Origin: Yoonia sp. R2331
GTDB lineage: Bacteria; Pseudomonadota; Alphaproteobacteria; Rhodobacterales; Rhodobacteraceae
Direction: 5' to 3'
NCBI RefSeq assembly: GCF_041103235.1
Contig: NZ_JBGCUN010000001.1
Coordinates: 806,001-870,000, forward strand
Length of the DNA: 64,000 nucleotides
The notes below the pieces were generated by a model. That model had not been told where the DNA came from. It made no database searches and worked only from the letters and a program-made list of their open reading frames with translations. Both the position numbers and the translations under genes were made by a program. Positions 35,388 through 44,625 of this stretch are shown piece after piece (position 1 is the first letter of the stretch; each line of letters starts with the position of its first letter).

Positions 35388-37501
35388 TTCACCAACCTCA
35401 TCCGCATCGCATTTGCCAAGACGCTGATGGATGATGCCGACATCGCAAGGGCTGCCGCCAGTGGTGTGGCAAATCCCGCGAGCGCAATCGGCACAGCGAT
35501 TAGGTTATAAAGTGTTGCGATGGCAAAGTTTTGTCGCGACAGCCGCTGCGTCGCACGCGCGACAGACAGTACCAAAGGCAGGTCGGCAAAGCTGTCCCGC
35601 AACAAGACAATGTCCGCAGCGCTGCGTGACACTTCAAGCGCGGTTGAAGGCGCAATCGAGGCATGAGCCTGCGCTAGTGCAGGCGTGTCATTCAAACCGT
35701 CGCCTACCATCAAGACGTGTCGCCCCTGATCGCTAAGCCGGTTCAGGTGCGCCAGTTTTACCTCTGGTCGCACATCTGCCAAAACCGGCACGCCCAAAGT
35801 GTCCCCCCAGACCGCGGCGCGATCTTTTGCATCACCGGTTACGATCTCTGTCGACAGGTCCAATCGCGCCAAGGCATCCTGCACGCCAGCGCGTAATTTT
35901 TCGGGGGTTTCCAGTGGTATAGCCGGCGCATCGCCGATGCGCAGGCAAAGCCCGGACAGGTCTGCGGCCACCCAATCACCACGCCCAAGCTTAACGCGTT
36001 GTCCCTGCCAAAAGCCGGTTACGCCAGCGCCGTGCGTTTCGGTGATTTCTGACATCGGGGCAGGGGTCACATCCGGCAAGGCCTGCACCAGTGCTTGTGA
36101 AACGGGATGGTCAGAGCTTTGAGCCAGCGCCAAAGCAATCGCCCTTTCGAGAGGGGCCAGTTGATCAAGTGTCATGACTTCGGGCGTTGTCAACGTGCCC
36201 GTCTTGTCAAAGACGACGTGATCCACCTCTGCCAGACGTTCAAGTGCTGTGCTGTGTTTGACCAGATATCCCTTTGAAAACAAGCGGCTGATTGCAACCG
36301 TCGTGACGGCAGGCACGGCGAGACCCAAGGCGCAGGGGCAGGTGATGATGAGCACTGCAATGGCAACATTCAGCGCATGGCGCAGATCGCCCGTGGCGAA
36401 GGCCCAGCCCAGAAAGGCGACCAGCGCCAAAAGATGTACCGCCGGGGCATAGACCCGCGCGGCGCGATCAGCCAGGGCGGTATAGCTGTTGCGGCTGTTC
36501 TCTGCCGTCTCCACCAATGCCGCCATGCGCCGCAATGTTGTGTCCTGCCCAACATGGGTGGCGACCATCGTGATCGGCGCGCCCAAGTTGACCTCTCCGG
36601 CTTGCAAGGTGTCGTGCTGGTCCAGCGTGATCGCTTTGCTTTCGCCCGTCAGGAACGACCGATCCATGAGGGCTTGCGGCGTCGACAGGGTGCCATCCAC
36701 AGGCACGCGCCCGCCTGATGGCACCAGCACTTTGTCGCCAACTTCGATCTGCGGCACTGGCACGCTCACCCGGCCTGATGGGGTCAAAAGCTCTGCGGTA
36801 TGCACCTCAAGTGCGGTCAACTCTCGCGCGGCTGAACGGGCGGCTTGGCGCGTGGTGTGATCCAGATAGCGCCCGATCAGCAAGAAGAATGTCAATGACA
36901 GGGCCGCGTCGAAATAGGCGTGGTGGCCGCTGTTTAACGTCTCATAAAGAGACATGAGTGTGGCAAGAGCGATGGCCAATGAGATTGGCACATCCATGTT
37001 CAATCTGCGTACCCTCAGGGCTGTCCAAGCACTTTGAAAGAACGGTTGTGCAGCATAGATCACGACCGGCACCGCGATTCCTGCAGAGATCAGGTGAAAC
37101 AAATCACGCGTAGCACCCGCGGCACCCGACCAGACCGCGACCGACAGCAACATGACATTCATCATCGCAAATCCGGCAACCGCCAACCGCGTGAGCAAGG
37201 CGCGGCCTGTCCCGTCTTGCGCTGAATTCAATGCTGCCAAGTCAAGCGGATAAGAAGCAAACCCGAGATCCTGAAGGCTGGATTGAACGGCATCCGGTGC
37301 AACCGTGCCGCTGACCGATAGACGCTTCAGTGACAAGTTGACCCGCGCCGATTGCACGCCGGGCATCTTTGACATCGCACGCTCGATTTTGCCGATACAG
37401 GCCGCACAATGGATGCCGGGGACCGAGAATTGCAGATCAGGCGGCGCTGCAGCCTCTTGCGCCAGTGGTGCTGCAGCACAGGCAGGGCAAGCCGACATCA
37501 T
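35384..37501 (-). CDS. ccoI: Copper-exporting P-type ATPase CcoI
   Basis: A 705-residue P1B-type ATPase that supplies copper for cbb3 oxidase assembly. N-terminal heavy-metal domain with CAAC (HCAACIGKIER, near residue 33), the membrane CPC motif (ITCPCALGLAVP), the phosphorylated aspartate DKTGTLT, and GDGLNDTPALAQA. It has the CcoI/FixI layout with eight membrane helices. Two ATGs (37501, 37498) overlap the ccoH stop. Confidence 0.95.
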   Translation of the reverse strand: MMSACPACAAAPLAQEAAAPPDLQFSVPGIHCAACIGKIERAMSKMPGVQSARVNLSLKRLSVSGTVAPDAVQSSLQDLGFASYPLDLAALNSAQDGTGRALLTRLAVAGFAMMNVMLLSVAVWSGAAGATRDLFHLISAGIAVPVVIYAAQPFFQSAWTALRVRRLNMDVPISLAIALATLMSLYETLNSGHHAYFDAALSLTFFLLIGRYLDHTTRQAARSAARELTALEVHTAELLTPSGRVSVPVPQIEVGDKVLVPSGGRVPVDGTLSTPQALMDRSFLTGESKAITLDQHDTLQAGEVNLGAPITMVATHVGQDTTLRRMAALVETAENSRNSYTALADRAARVYAPAVHLLALVAFLGWAFATGDLRHALNVAIAVLIITCPCALGLAVPAVTTVAISRLFSKGYLVKHSTALERLAEVDHVVFDKTGTLTTPEVMTLDQLAPLERAIALALAQSSDHPVSQALVQALPDVTPAPMSEITETHGAGVTGFWQGQRVKLGRGDWVAADLSGLCLRIGDAPAIPLETPEKLRAGVQDALARLDLSTEIVTGDAKDRAAVWGDTLGVPVLADVRPEVKLAHLNRLSDQGRHVLMVGDGLNDTPALAQAHASIAPSTALEVSRSAADIVLLRDSFADLPLVLSVARATQRLSRQNFAIATLYNLIAVPIALAGFATPLAAALAMSASSISVLANAMRMRLVK

Positions 37502-37950
37502 GACGGGACCCTCACCACCACGCGCTGCTGAAATAATGTGCCGTCATCGGCTCGCAGTTTCAGTCGCAGGTTCCAGTTCCCCGGTGCCACGGTCACAGGC
37601 GCATGAAAACCGGTGCCGTCAAATTTCAGGTTTGGGGTTTGGTCCTGCGTGACGTTGGTGGCACGGCCAAAGGTGGCGCTTTCGATGGTGGGGGCGATGG
37701 CGTGCCCGTCTTTCAGCACCAACAGCGTCAACGTGTCACCGCTCACCGTCGCGCTGACATCCCACCCCAAAGCCAGCTGTGCGGCCCTGTCGGCCTCGAA
37801 CGATTGGCTTGAAACGTAAGAGTTGCGCACCTCAAGTCCCGGAAAGGTCTTCACCGCGTTGAAGGCGAGGGTCAGATTGACGCTGATGATCACGCCGAAG
37901 GCCAACACAAACGCCGCCAGCACATGCCAGCCTTTGATTTCCCGTGTCAT
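37498..37950 (-). CDS. ccoH: cbb3 oxidase maturation protein CcoH (FixH family)
   Basis: A 150-residue protein with one N-terminal membrane helix (about residues 8-30, WHVLAAFVLAFGVIISVNLTLAF) and a periplasmic beta domain. It contains the FixH motifs VKTFPGLEVRNSYVSSQSF and a C-terminal APGNWNLRLKLRADDG. It is required for cbb3 stability. The ATG at 37950 is chosen over the longer open frame because it forms ATGA with ccoG and the family starts there. Confidence 0.93.
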   Translation of the reverse strand: MTREIKGWHVLAAFVLAFGVIISVNLTLAFNAVKTFPGLEVRNSYVSSQSFEADRAAQLALGWDVSATVSGDTLTLLVLKDGHAIAPTIESATFGRATNVTQDQTPNLKFDGTGFHAPVTVAPGNWNLRLKLRADDGTLFQQRVVVRVPS

Positions 37951-39431
37951 TGTGATCTCCCATTGAATATTGTGGCACGGCTCGCGCGGTCGCCGCTTTC
38001 GATGTCCTCGACCCAAATGCGCAGGTCGGTGGCGTCAGCTGTCGACGCAGCATCTTGCGGGCGTGCAGTGACATAAACGCGCTGCAATGTGGTGCTGTCG
38101 GCAGGGACCAAGACGGTGAGATCTCGGTCGCTGCCTTCCAGATCAATCCGCAGCACCGCGTCACTGCTCAGGCTTAGATGAAAGGCGCGCTGCTCGCCCA
38201 GCTTGTTGCGCAAGCGCACGTCATAGATGTTGCGGATCGCACCATCGGATTGCACGACGAATTGCGGATTGCGGATCGGGCTGACCGTCAGTTCGATGTC
38301 TGACCGGATGAAAAGCGCGTAAAGCAGCCCCAGACCAATCGCCAACCAAATCGCGGTGTAGAAAATGACGCGGGGCCGCAGCACATGACGCCAAACGGGG
38401 CGCGGTGGGTTGCCTGCCCGCTCTGCTGGCTCGTCGGCTAGGGCCAGATAGTCGATCAACCCGCGCGGCTTGCCGACCTTGTCCATGATCTCGTCACAGG
38501 CGTCTATGCACAGCGCACAGGTGATGCACTCCATCTGTTGACCGTCGCGGATGTCGATGCCCATCGGACAGACGTTGACGCATGCTTTGCAGTCAATGCA
38601 GTCGCCCAACTGCAAGTCCTGGGCATCGGGTAAAGTCTCTGCCGCTTCGGCATAGGGTGTTGCTTGCCGCGCAGCCGCTGCGGCTACGGCCCCCTTGCGG
38701 TGCTTGCCGCGCGGTTCGCCCCGCCAATCACGATAAGCCACGGTGATGGTGTCAGGGTCCATCATTGCGGCCTGAATGCGCGGCCAAGGACACATGTAGA
38801 TGCAGACCTGCTCGCGCATGAAGCCGCCAAAAACAAAGGTGGTCAGGGTCAGAACGGCGATGGTCAAATAAGCAATCGGATGCGCTGTGAACATCACCAG
38901 ATCACGCGCCAGCGTCGGTGCGTCAGTGAAATAGAACACCCATGCCCCGCCAGTTGCGACGGCGATCAGCAACCAGACCAACCATTTGGTCAGGCGCAGC
39001 CGCCATTTTTTCAGGTCCCAGCCAGCGCGGTGCAGCCGGATACGGGCGTTGCGATCTCCTTCGATCCAGCGCTCCACAAGGATGAAAAGGTCGGTCCAGA
39101 CTGTTTGCGGACAAGTATAGCCGCACCACACCCGGCCAAGCGCCGAGGTGAATAGGAACAGGCCCAAACCGGCCATGATCAACAAGCCCGCGACAAAGTA
39201 GAACTCGTGCGGCCAAATCTCGATCCAGAAGAAATAGAAACGCCGGTTCGCCAGATCGACCAGCACGGCCTGATCTGGCAGGCTGGGTCCGCGATCCCAG
39301 CGTATCCAGGGCGTCAGATAGTAGATGCCCAGCGTCAGGATCATGATCCACCATTTCAGACGGCGGAATGTCCCGGAAACCCGGCGTGGGAAAATCGGCT
39401 CTCTCGCAGCATAGAGCTTGGCTGAAGTCAT
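37947..39431 (-). CDS. ccoG: Iron-sulfur maturation protein CcoG (FixG/RdxA)
   Basis: A 494-residue membrane protein with several helices (YLTPWIRW region; helices near 35, 90, 165, 200 and 345) and two 4Fe-4S motifs in CIDCKACVNVCP and CITCALCIDACD, with CGYTCPQTVW upstream. CcoG reduces copper(II) to copper(I) for oxidase assembly. It begins the ccoGHIS unit and has its own FNR box 54 bases upstream (39485-39498). Confidence 0.95.
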   Translation of the reverse strand: MTSAKLYAAREPIFPRRVSGTFRRLKWWIMILTLGIYYLTPWIRWDRGPSLPDQAVLVDLANRRFYFFWIEIWPHEFYFVAGLLIMAGLGLFLFTSALGRVWCGYTCPQTVWTDLFILVERWIEGDRNARIRLHRAGWDLKKWRLRLTKWLVWLLIAVATGGAWVFYFTDAPTLARDLVMFTAHPIAYLTIAVLTLTTFVFGGFMREQVCIYMCPWPRIQAAMMDPDTITVAYRDWRGEPRGKHRKGAVAAAAARQATPYAEAAETLPDAQDLQLGDCIDCKACVNVCPMGIDIRDGQQMECITCALCIDACDEIMDKVGKPRGLIDYLALADEPAERAGNPPRPVWRHVLRPRVIFYTAIWLAIGLGLLYALFIRSDIELTVSPIRNPQFVVQSDGAIRNIYDVRLRNKLGEQRAFHLSLSSDAVLRIDLEGSDRDLTVLVPADSTTLQRVYVTARPQDAASTADATDLRIWVEDIESGDRASRATIFNGRSQ

Positions 39432-39484
39432 GATAAAGGTTCCTGTTCGCCCGTCTGTTCTATGGGCAACAAAGGGGGCGGTCC

Positions 39485-39498
39485 TTGATCTGTGTCAA
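39485..39498 (-). promoter_or_regulatory. FNR-type box upstream of ccoG
   Basis: Minus strand TTGAC-acag-ATCAA (plus TTGAT-ctgt-GTCAA), one base off the FNR/FixK consensus TTGAT-N4-ATCAA. It lies 54 bases before the ccoG start. Its last two bases are also part of the T-run of the terminator behind ccoP. Confidence 0.8.
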
Positions 39499-39544
39499 AA
39501 AGCGCCCCGAAACGAGCAGGTTGCGAACAGGTTCGTTTCGGGGC
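39497..39544 (-). terminator. Intrinsic terminator of ccoNOQP
   Basis: A perfect 12-bp stem (GCCCCGAAACGA at 39504-39515, TCGTTTCGGGGC at 39533-39544), extendable by a G-T and a C-G pair, followed on the minus strand by GC and TTTTT (39497-39501). It lies 32 bases behind the ccoP stop and directly before the FNR box of ccoG. Confidence 0.85.
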
Positions 39545-39576
39545 TGGGTCCGCCCGGATCGGGCGACCGTACTGTG

Positions 39577-40440
39577 CTATTCACCGCCACCAAGGCTGTG
39601 AACATAGACGGAAACAGCGCGCACGTCTTCTTCGCTTAGGCGTTCACCCCAGGCAGGCATGACGCCGTAACGCGCATTGGTGACAGAAGTTGTGACGTTG
39701 TCCACATCACCGCCGTAAAGCCAGATGGCATCGGCCAGATTAGGCGCGCCCAGATCGCGATTACCTTCGGCATTGTCGCCATGACAGGCGGCACAATTGT
39801 CCAGATAAACCTCTGACCCAAGGCTGACCAAATCCGCATCAGCACCACCAGACGACAGGCTCAGGACATAGGCCACAACAGCGTCAATCTCTTCGCGCTC
39901 CAGAATGTCGCCGAATTCGGGCATCTGGCTGAACCGCGCGTCAAAGTCTGTTTCGTTGCGGATACCATGCCGCACCGAATAGGCGATGTCGTCCATCGTG
40001 CCGCCCCAAAGCCAGTCATCATCCAGCAAGTTGGGATAGCCCGTCGCACCCGCCGCACCTGAGCCGTGGCATTGGCTGCATTGTGCGCGAAATACGGATC
40101 CGCCGCGGGCCACCGCATAGCGGTGCAGATCGTCGGTCGGGGCCAGCGCATTCATATCCGCCGCGACCAGATCAGCCACGAGGCCGGCGTTGCGTTCTGC
40201 GTGGGCGGTGATGTCGGCGGCCACTTCGGCACGGGTCGAGTATCCCAGCAACCCTGCCGTGGCACCTGAAATCATCGGCCATGCAGGGAAGGCGATGGTA
40301 TAGGCCACGCCCCAGATGATCGTTGCATAGAACGTCCATAGCCACCAACGGGGCAGGGGGTTGTTCAGCTCTTCAATGCCGTCCCAGCTGTGGCCGGTTG
40401 TTTCGACACCGGTTTCTTCATCGACCTTTTTATCAGACAT
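39577..40440 (-). CDS. ccoP: cbb3-type cytochrome c oxidase, diheme subunit CcoP
   Basis: A 287-residue subunit with one N-terminal membrane helix (about 33-55) and two c-type heme sites: CSQCH at 121-125 and CAACH at 216-220. Electrons pass from soluble cytochrome through these hemes to CcoO and CcoN. Overlaps ccoQ by 8 bases and ends the ccoNOQP transcript before a strong terminator. Located in the inner membrane with the hemes in the periplasm. Confidence 0.96.
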   Translation of the reverse strand: MSDKKVDEETGVETTGHSWDGIEELNNPLPRWWLWTFYATIIWGVAYTIAFPAWPMISGATAGLLGYSTRAEVAADITAHAERNAGLVADLVAADMNALAPTDDLHRYAVARGGSVFRAQCSQCHGSGAAGATGYPNLLDDDWLWGGTMDDIAYSVRHGIRNETDFDARFSQMPEFGDILEREEIDAVVAYVLSLSSGGADADLVSLGSEVYLDNCAACHGDNAEGNRDLGAPNLADAIWLYGGDVDNVTTSVTNARYGVMPAWGERLSEEDVRAVSVYVHSLGGGE

Positions 40441-40669
40441 TGTCCCGTCCTTTCAGGTCAAACGTGGTGGTGGAGCAACGGCAAGCGGCGCATTCACCGC
40501 TGCAATCGCCCTTGGGCGCGTCATTGCGAAACGGGATTTGGCTGGCGTCCTCACGTGCATGGCGCTGGCTGGGCAGGAACGCCCAAACGGCGACGCCAAG
40601 GAAAAAGCAGAACATCGCCAGCAGGACCCAACTGTCTGCGATTTCGCGCAAAAGGGAATAGGTATCCAT
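40433..40669 (-). CDS. ccoQ: cbb3-type oxidase subunit CcoQ
   Basis: A 78-residue small membrane subunit: one helix (about residues 14-33, VLLAMFCFFLGVAVWAFLP) followed by QRHAREDASQIPFRND, typical of CcoQ. It stabilises the oxidase. Unusual here is the C-terminal tail GDCSGECAACRC with Cys56, 60, 63 and 65 (C-x3-C-x2-C-x-C), which could bind a metal. Between ccoO (10-base gap) and ccoP (8-base overlap). Confidence 0.9.
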   Translation of the reverse strand: MDTYSLLREIADSWVLLAMFCFFLGVAVWAFLPSQRHAREDASQIPFRNDAPKGDCSGECAACRCSTTTFDLKGRDNV

Positions 40670-40679
40670 GTGTCGGCTC

Positions 40680-41405
40680 CTATCGGGTTGCGTCGGGAGT
40701 AAAGGTCGAAAAGTCGACCATCGTCCCGAGGATTTGCATGTAGGCGATCAGCGCGTCCATTTCCGTCAGCGCGGGCTGGCCGTCAAAGTTGGACACCACT
40801 GCCCCCGGATAGCGCGCGACCAGATCATCCCAGTCCCCGTCAGGGTCTGCTTGAACGGTAAAGTCAGCGCTGGCCTGGGCGATCATCTCGTCGGTGTAGG
40901 GGACGCCGACAAACCGATGGGTCCGCAGAAGGTCACCGACATATTCGCCGTCAATCTGAGTGTCCGCGAGGAATGCGTACTTTGGCATAATGCTCTCGGG
41001 TACAACAGATTGAGGGTCTTTCAGGTGATCCACGTGCCAAGCGTCGGAATAGCGTCCACCGACGCGGGCCAGATCTGGCCCGGTGCGTTTTGACCCCCAT
41101 TGGAAGGGATGGTCATACATCGATTCCGCTGCCAGCGAATAATGCCCGTAGCGTTCGACCTCATCGCGCATTGGGCGGATCATCTGACTGTGGCAGACGT
41201 AGCACCCTTCGCGGATGTAGATGTCACGCCCTGTCAGTTCCAGCGGAGAATAGGGGCGGACGCCGTCGACTTCTTCAATCGTGTTTTCCAGCCAGAAGAG
41301 CGGGGCGATTTCAACGATGCCGCCCACGGTTACCACCAGCAAGGAGAAGGTCAAAAGAAGCGTCGGGCTTTTTTCGAGAACGGCGTGTTTGTCCAGAATG
41401 GCCAT
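40680..41405 (-). CDS. ccoO: cbb3-type cytochrome c oxidase, monoheme subunit CcoO
   Basis: A 241-residue membrane-anchored cytochrome c. The single membrane helix lies near residues 15-37, and the heme site CYVCH at 68-72 is followed by [15 protein letters not shown], which is highly conserved in CcoO. It relays electrons from CcoP to CcoN. The gene is 9 bases after ccoN. Confidence 0.96.
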   Translation of the reverse strand: MAILDKHAVLEKSPTLLLTFSLLVVTVGGIVEIAPLFWLENTIEEVDGVRPYSPLELTGRDIYIREGCYVCHSQMIRPMRDEVERYGHYSLAAESMYDHPFQWGSKRTGPDLARVGGRYSDAWHVDHLKDPQSVVPESIMPKYAFLADTQIDGEYVGDLLRTHRFVGVPYTDEMIAQASADFTVQADPDGDWDDLVARYPGAVVSNFDGQPALTEMDALIAYMQILGTMVDFSTFTPDATR

Positions 41406-41414
41406 GATCTGCTC

Positions 41415-43025
41415 CTATTCTGCAGGGGTTGCGTTGGGCAGGCTGACGGTCGCAGGGCGCGCGCCCCGGATCGTCATCCACATGTTCCAGACCATGACCA
41501 AGGCCCCGGCGAGGAACATCACACCACCCAAACCGCGGACCACATACATCGGGAACTTGGCGCTGACGGTGTCGGCGAAGGAATTCACAAGGAACCCCTG
41601 GTCATCAACCTCGCGCCACATCAGGCCTTCCATGATGCCTGTGACCCACATGGATGCCGCATAAAGAACGATGCCGATTGTCGCCAACCAGAAGTGCCAG
41701 TTGATCGCAGGCATCGAGTACATCTCTTTGCGGCCCCAGAGTTTCGGCACAAGAAAGTAGATGCAGGCGAATGTGATCATGCCGTTCCAGCCCAAAGCGC
41801 CGGAATGCACGTGCCCAATCGTCCAGTCGGTATAATGCGACAGCGAATTGACCGCGCGGATTGACATCATCGGCCCCTCAAAGGTGGACATGCCGTAGAA
41901 CCCAAGGCTGAGGACGAACATCCGCATGATCGGGTCCGTGCGCAACTTGTCCCATGCCCCTTGCAAGGTCATCAGGCCGTTGATCATCCCGCCCCAGCTG
42001 GGCATCCACAGAATGATCGAGAACACCATCCCCAGTGTGGATGCCCAGTCCGGGAGAGCCGTGTAATGCAAATGGTGTGGACCGGCCCAGATATACAGAA
42101 AGATCAGTGCCCAGAAGTGAATGATCGACAGCTTGTAGCTATAGACCGGCCGTCCGGCCTGCTTTGGCACGAAGTAGTACATCATGCCCAGGAAGCCCGC
42201 TGTCAGGAAGAAACCCACCGCGTTGTGGCCGTACCACCATTGGGTCATCGCATCCTGCACACCGGCAAAGACCTGCACAGATTTGCCGCCCCAAATGCTG
42301 ACCGGGATCGACAGGTTGTTGACCACATGCAGCATTGCGACGGTGATGATGAAGCTCAGGAAAAACCAGTTGGCAACGTAGATGTGCCGTTCCTTTCGGA
42401 CGACAATGGTGCCCAGATAGACGCCGAGATAGGCCAGCCAAACGATGGTCAGCCACAGATCGACATACCATTCAGGCTCTGCGTATTCTTTGGATTGGGT
42501 GGACCCCAGCAAATAGCCGGTGGCAGCCAGTACGATAAACAGCTGATAGCCCCAGAACACGAACCAATGCAGATTGCCGCCCCACAGGCGCACGGCACTT
42601 GTACGCTGAACCACGTAGAAGGACGTGGCAATCAGGGCGTTGCCGCCAAAGGCAAAAATCACGGCTGATGTGTGCAGCGGGCGTAAGCGTCCGAAATTGG
42701 TAAAGGGCTGCCCCCAATCGAAATTGAGCGCCGGAAACGCCAGTTGAAAAGCGATGAACGTGCCGACAAGAAACCCGGCGATGCCCCAGAACGCAGTGGC
42801 AATCACGCCAGCGCGGATCACGCCATCGGCATATTGGCTGCCTGCTGCTGCTGCCTCGGGCCGCGATTCATTTGTGCGGCGCAGAACCCAAAGGAACATG
42901 CCTCCTGCCACCAACATGATCAGCAACGCATGCACCTGATAGGCGACGTCGCGCCCCCAGTTGGCAGCAAGTGCTGCCACAAACGTAATGATCCCTAAAA
43001 GTAAGAGTTTGACGTAATCCATCAC
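41415..43025 (-). CDS. ccoN: cbb3-type cytochrome c oxidase, catalytic subunit CcoN
   Basis: A 536-residue, about 12-helix proton-pumping heme-copper oxidase with high oxygen affinity. Conserved regions include [18 protein letters not shown] (binuclear-centre His-Tyr region), [11 protein letters not shown] (copper-B histidines) and [18 protein letters not shown] (heme histidines). First gene of ccoNOQP, with a perfect FNR box 81 bases upstream. Confidence 0.97.
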   Translation of the reverse strand: MMDYVKLLLLGIITFVAALAANWGRDVAYQVHALLIMLVAGGMFLWVLRRTNESRPEAAAAGSQYADGVIRAGVIATAFWGIAGFLVGTFIAFQLAFPALNFDWGQPFTNFGRLRPLHTSAVIFAFGGNALIATSFYVVQRTSAVRLWGGNLHWFVFWGYQLFIVLAATGYLLGSTQSKEYAEPEWYVDLWLTIVWLAYLGVYLGTIVVRKERHIYVANWFFLSFIITVAMLHVVNNLSIPVSIWGGKSVQVFAGVQDAMTQWWYGHNAVGFFLTAGFLGMMYYFVPKQAGRPVYSYKLSIIHFWALIFLYIWAGPHHLHYTALPDWASTLGMVFSIILWMPSWGGMINGLMTLQGAWDKLRTDPIMRMFVLSLGFYGMSTFEGPMMSIRAVNSLSHYTDWTIGHVHSGALGWNGMITFACIYFLVPKLWGRKEMYSMPAINWHFWLATIGIVLYAASMWVTGIMEGLMWREVDDQGFLVNSFADTVSAKFPMYVVRGLGGVMFLAGALVMVWNMWMTIRGARPATVSLPNATPAE

Positions 43026-43105
43026 TGGCCCTCGCAGTCAATCGAGCAGCCGAAAATCTGCTCCTGTTCGCAAAGGGGTTTTGGATCGGGGTTACGCTTG
43101 GGTCT

Positions 43106-43119
43106 TTGATCTACATCAA
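43106..43119 (-). promoter_or_regulatory. FNR box upstream of ccoN
   Basis: TTGAT-ctac-ATCAA is a perfect match to the FNR/FixK consensus TTGAT-N4-ATCAA. It starts 81 bases upstream of the ccoN ATG, between fnrL and ccoN, and should mediate anaerobic induction by the adjacent FnrL. Confidence 0.9.
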
Positions 43120-43153
43120 GGTCGCGAATAAATCATGCGTTTGAGGGCAGGGG

Positions 43154-43873
43154 TCAGTCGCCAGTGGCGCTTTTCAGTGCGGATTGATCCAGCACATCAA
43201 AGGTGCGGCGGTCCTTGAAGGCGATCACGCCGTCATTCTTCAGGCCGTTGATTTGGCGGCTTACTGTTTCAAGCGTCAGACCCAGATTGTTGGCCATCTG
43301 CTCGCGCGTCATCGGCATAGTCAGGCTGTGGGTCTGTCCTTCGATGTCGGGGTGTTCGGTCCGGCGGGCCAACATCTCGATAAATGTCGCAATCTTTTCG
43401 CGTGCGGTTTTGCGGCCCAACAACACCATCCAGTCTCGCGCTGCATCCAGCTCGTCCAGCGCCATTTCGGCCAGGCGCTGTGCGACATGCGGTGTCTCAG
43501 ACAGCATCTTTTCAAACGGTTTGCGCTGAAAGCAGCACAATGTCGTGTCGGTCATCGCAGCAACATCAAAGTCGATATGCGTGCGCCCCGGCCAACCGAC
43601 AAAATCGGATGGCATCAACATCCCAACCATTTGCGTCCGCCCATCCTCGAGCGTTTTAGACAGCGTTGCCATCCCTTGCACGACCGAACCGACATAGGTC
43701 AGGTCGTCCCCCCGCGACAGGATCGTCTGCCCCGCGGTGAACGACTTGTAGGATTTCATCGACTCTAGCACGCTCAATTCATCGTCGTCGCATCGCGCAC
43801 AAACGGCGCGATGACGGATCGGGCATTCGGTGCAGCGCACAGAAGAAGATGTATCAAACTTGAGCAAAGTCAT
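43154..43873 (-). CDS. fnrL: Oxygen-sensing Crp/Fnr regulator FnrL
   Basis: A 239-residue Fnr-type activator. Four N-terminal cysteines (14, 17, 25, 28 in CTECPIRHRAVCARC) with a Cys113/Cys114 pair can ligate the oxygen-labile 4Fe-4S cluster. The cyclic-nucleotide-like fold and the C-terminal helix-turn-helix (MANNLGLTLETVSRQINGL) complete it. The ATG at 43873 is the family start, although the frame is open to 44191. No perfect FNR box was seen in its own upstream region. Confidence 0.94.
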   Translation of the reverse strand: MTLLKFDTSSSVRCTECPIRHRAVCARCDDDELSVLESMKSYKSFTAGQTILSRGDDLTYVGSVVQGMATLSKTLEDGRTQMVGMLMPSDFVGWPGRTHIDFDVAAMTDTTLCCFQRKPFEKMLSETPHVAQRLAEMALDELDAARDWMVLLGRKTAREKIATFIEMLARRTEHPDIEGQTHSLTMPMTREQMANNLGLTLETVSRQINGLKNDGVIAFKDRRTFDVLDQSALKSATGD

Positions 43874-44115
43874 GGCGATTGTGTTCCCTGTCCCTAGTCT
43901 GACGGTCCGTGGGGGGAATGACCAGACCAATATGACCCAAACGATACTGTGAATTGGCGCAAACCCTTTCGGCTGCCGGTAGATTGGATAGCACCTTGAG
44001 CAGGACAGTCGGGTTATGAGATTGGTCAAAAACTTTGGCAACGGATGCCAGATAAGGGGGGTCAAAATCCGGGCTACCCAAAACCTAGCAGACATCCTAT
44101 AGTGCCTGTGGATAA

Positions 44116-44133
44116 CTTGGGGATACACCCAAG
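44116..44133. promoter_or_regulatory. Inverted repeat upstream of nrdR
   Basis: CTTGGG-gataca-CCCAAG, 6-bp arms, 24 bases before the nrdR start. Possible operator; it does not resemble an NrdR box and the regulator is unknown. Confidence 0.3.
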
Positions 44134-44157
44134 AGGCAGACAACAAGAGGTCAGGAT

Positions 44158-44625
44158 ATGCGTTGCCCCTTTTGCGGAAACGTTGACACACAAGTCAAAG
44201 ATTCACGCCCCGCCGAAGATCACGTTGCCATCAGACGGCGCCGGTTTTGCCCGGCCTGCGGTGGACGATTTACCACTTACGAACGCGTGCAACTGCGTGA
44301 TCTTGTAGTGATCAAATCCAATGGTCGACGCGAAGATTTCGACCGCGACAAGCTGGAACGTTCGATCCGGATCTCGATGCAAAAGCGCCCGGTTGAACCG
44401 GAGCGGATTGATCAGATGATCTCTGGCATTGTGCGGCGGCTGGAAAGCATGGGTGAAACCGACATTCCGTCCAAGACAATCGGTGAAATTGTGATGGAAA
44501 GCCTCGCGCGGATCGACACCGTAGCATATGTCAGATTTGCCAGCGTTTACATGAACTTCCAAGCCGCTGATGATTTTGAAAAGTTCATGGATGAACTGCG
44601 CCCGGACACCAAGTCAGACACGTGA
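44158..44625 (+). CDS. nrdR: Transcriptional repressor NrdR
   Basis: A 155-residue repressor of ribonucleotide reductase genes. N-terminal zinc ribbon CPFCG...CPACG (residues 3-35) with [17 protein letters not shown], then the ATP-cone domain (about 49-139) that senses ATP/dATP. First gene of the nrdR-ribD pair, typical of alphaproteobacteria. The stop overlaps the ribD start (GTGA). Confidence 0.96.
   Translation: MRCPFCGNVDTQVKDSRPAEDHVAIRRRRFCPACGGRFTTYERVQLRDLVVIKSNGRREDFDRDKLERSIRISMQKRPVEPERIDQMISGIVRRLESMGETDIPSKTIGEIVMESLARIDTVAYVRFASVYMNFQAADDFEKFMDELRPDTKSDT

Noticed and set aside
39441-39470. Second LexA-like box (GTTC-N8-GTTC) before ccoG
   Set aside because: Spacing is 8 rather than 7 and the neighbouring gene is oxygen-, not damage-, regulated.
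44090-44110. NrdR box (CTATAGTG) before nrdR
   Set aside because: Only one half-site fits; the second half is missing.
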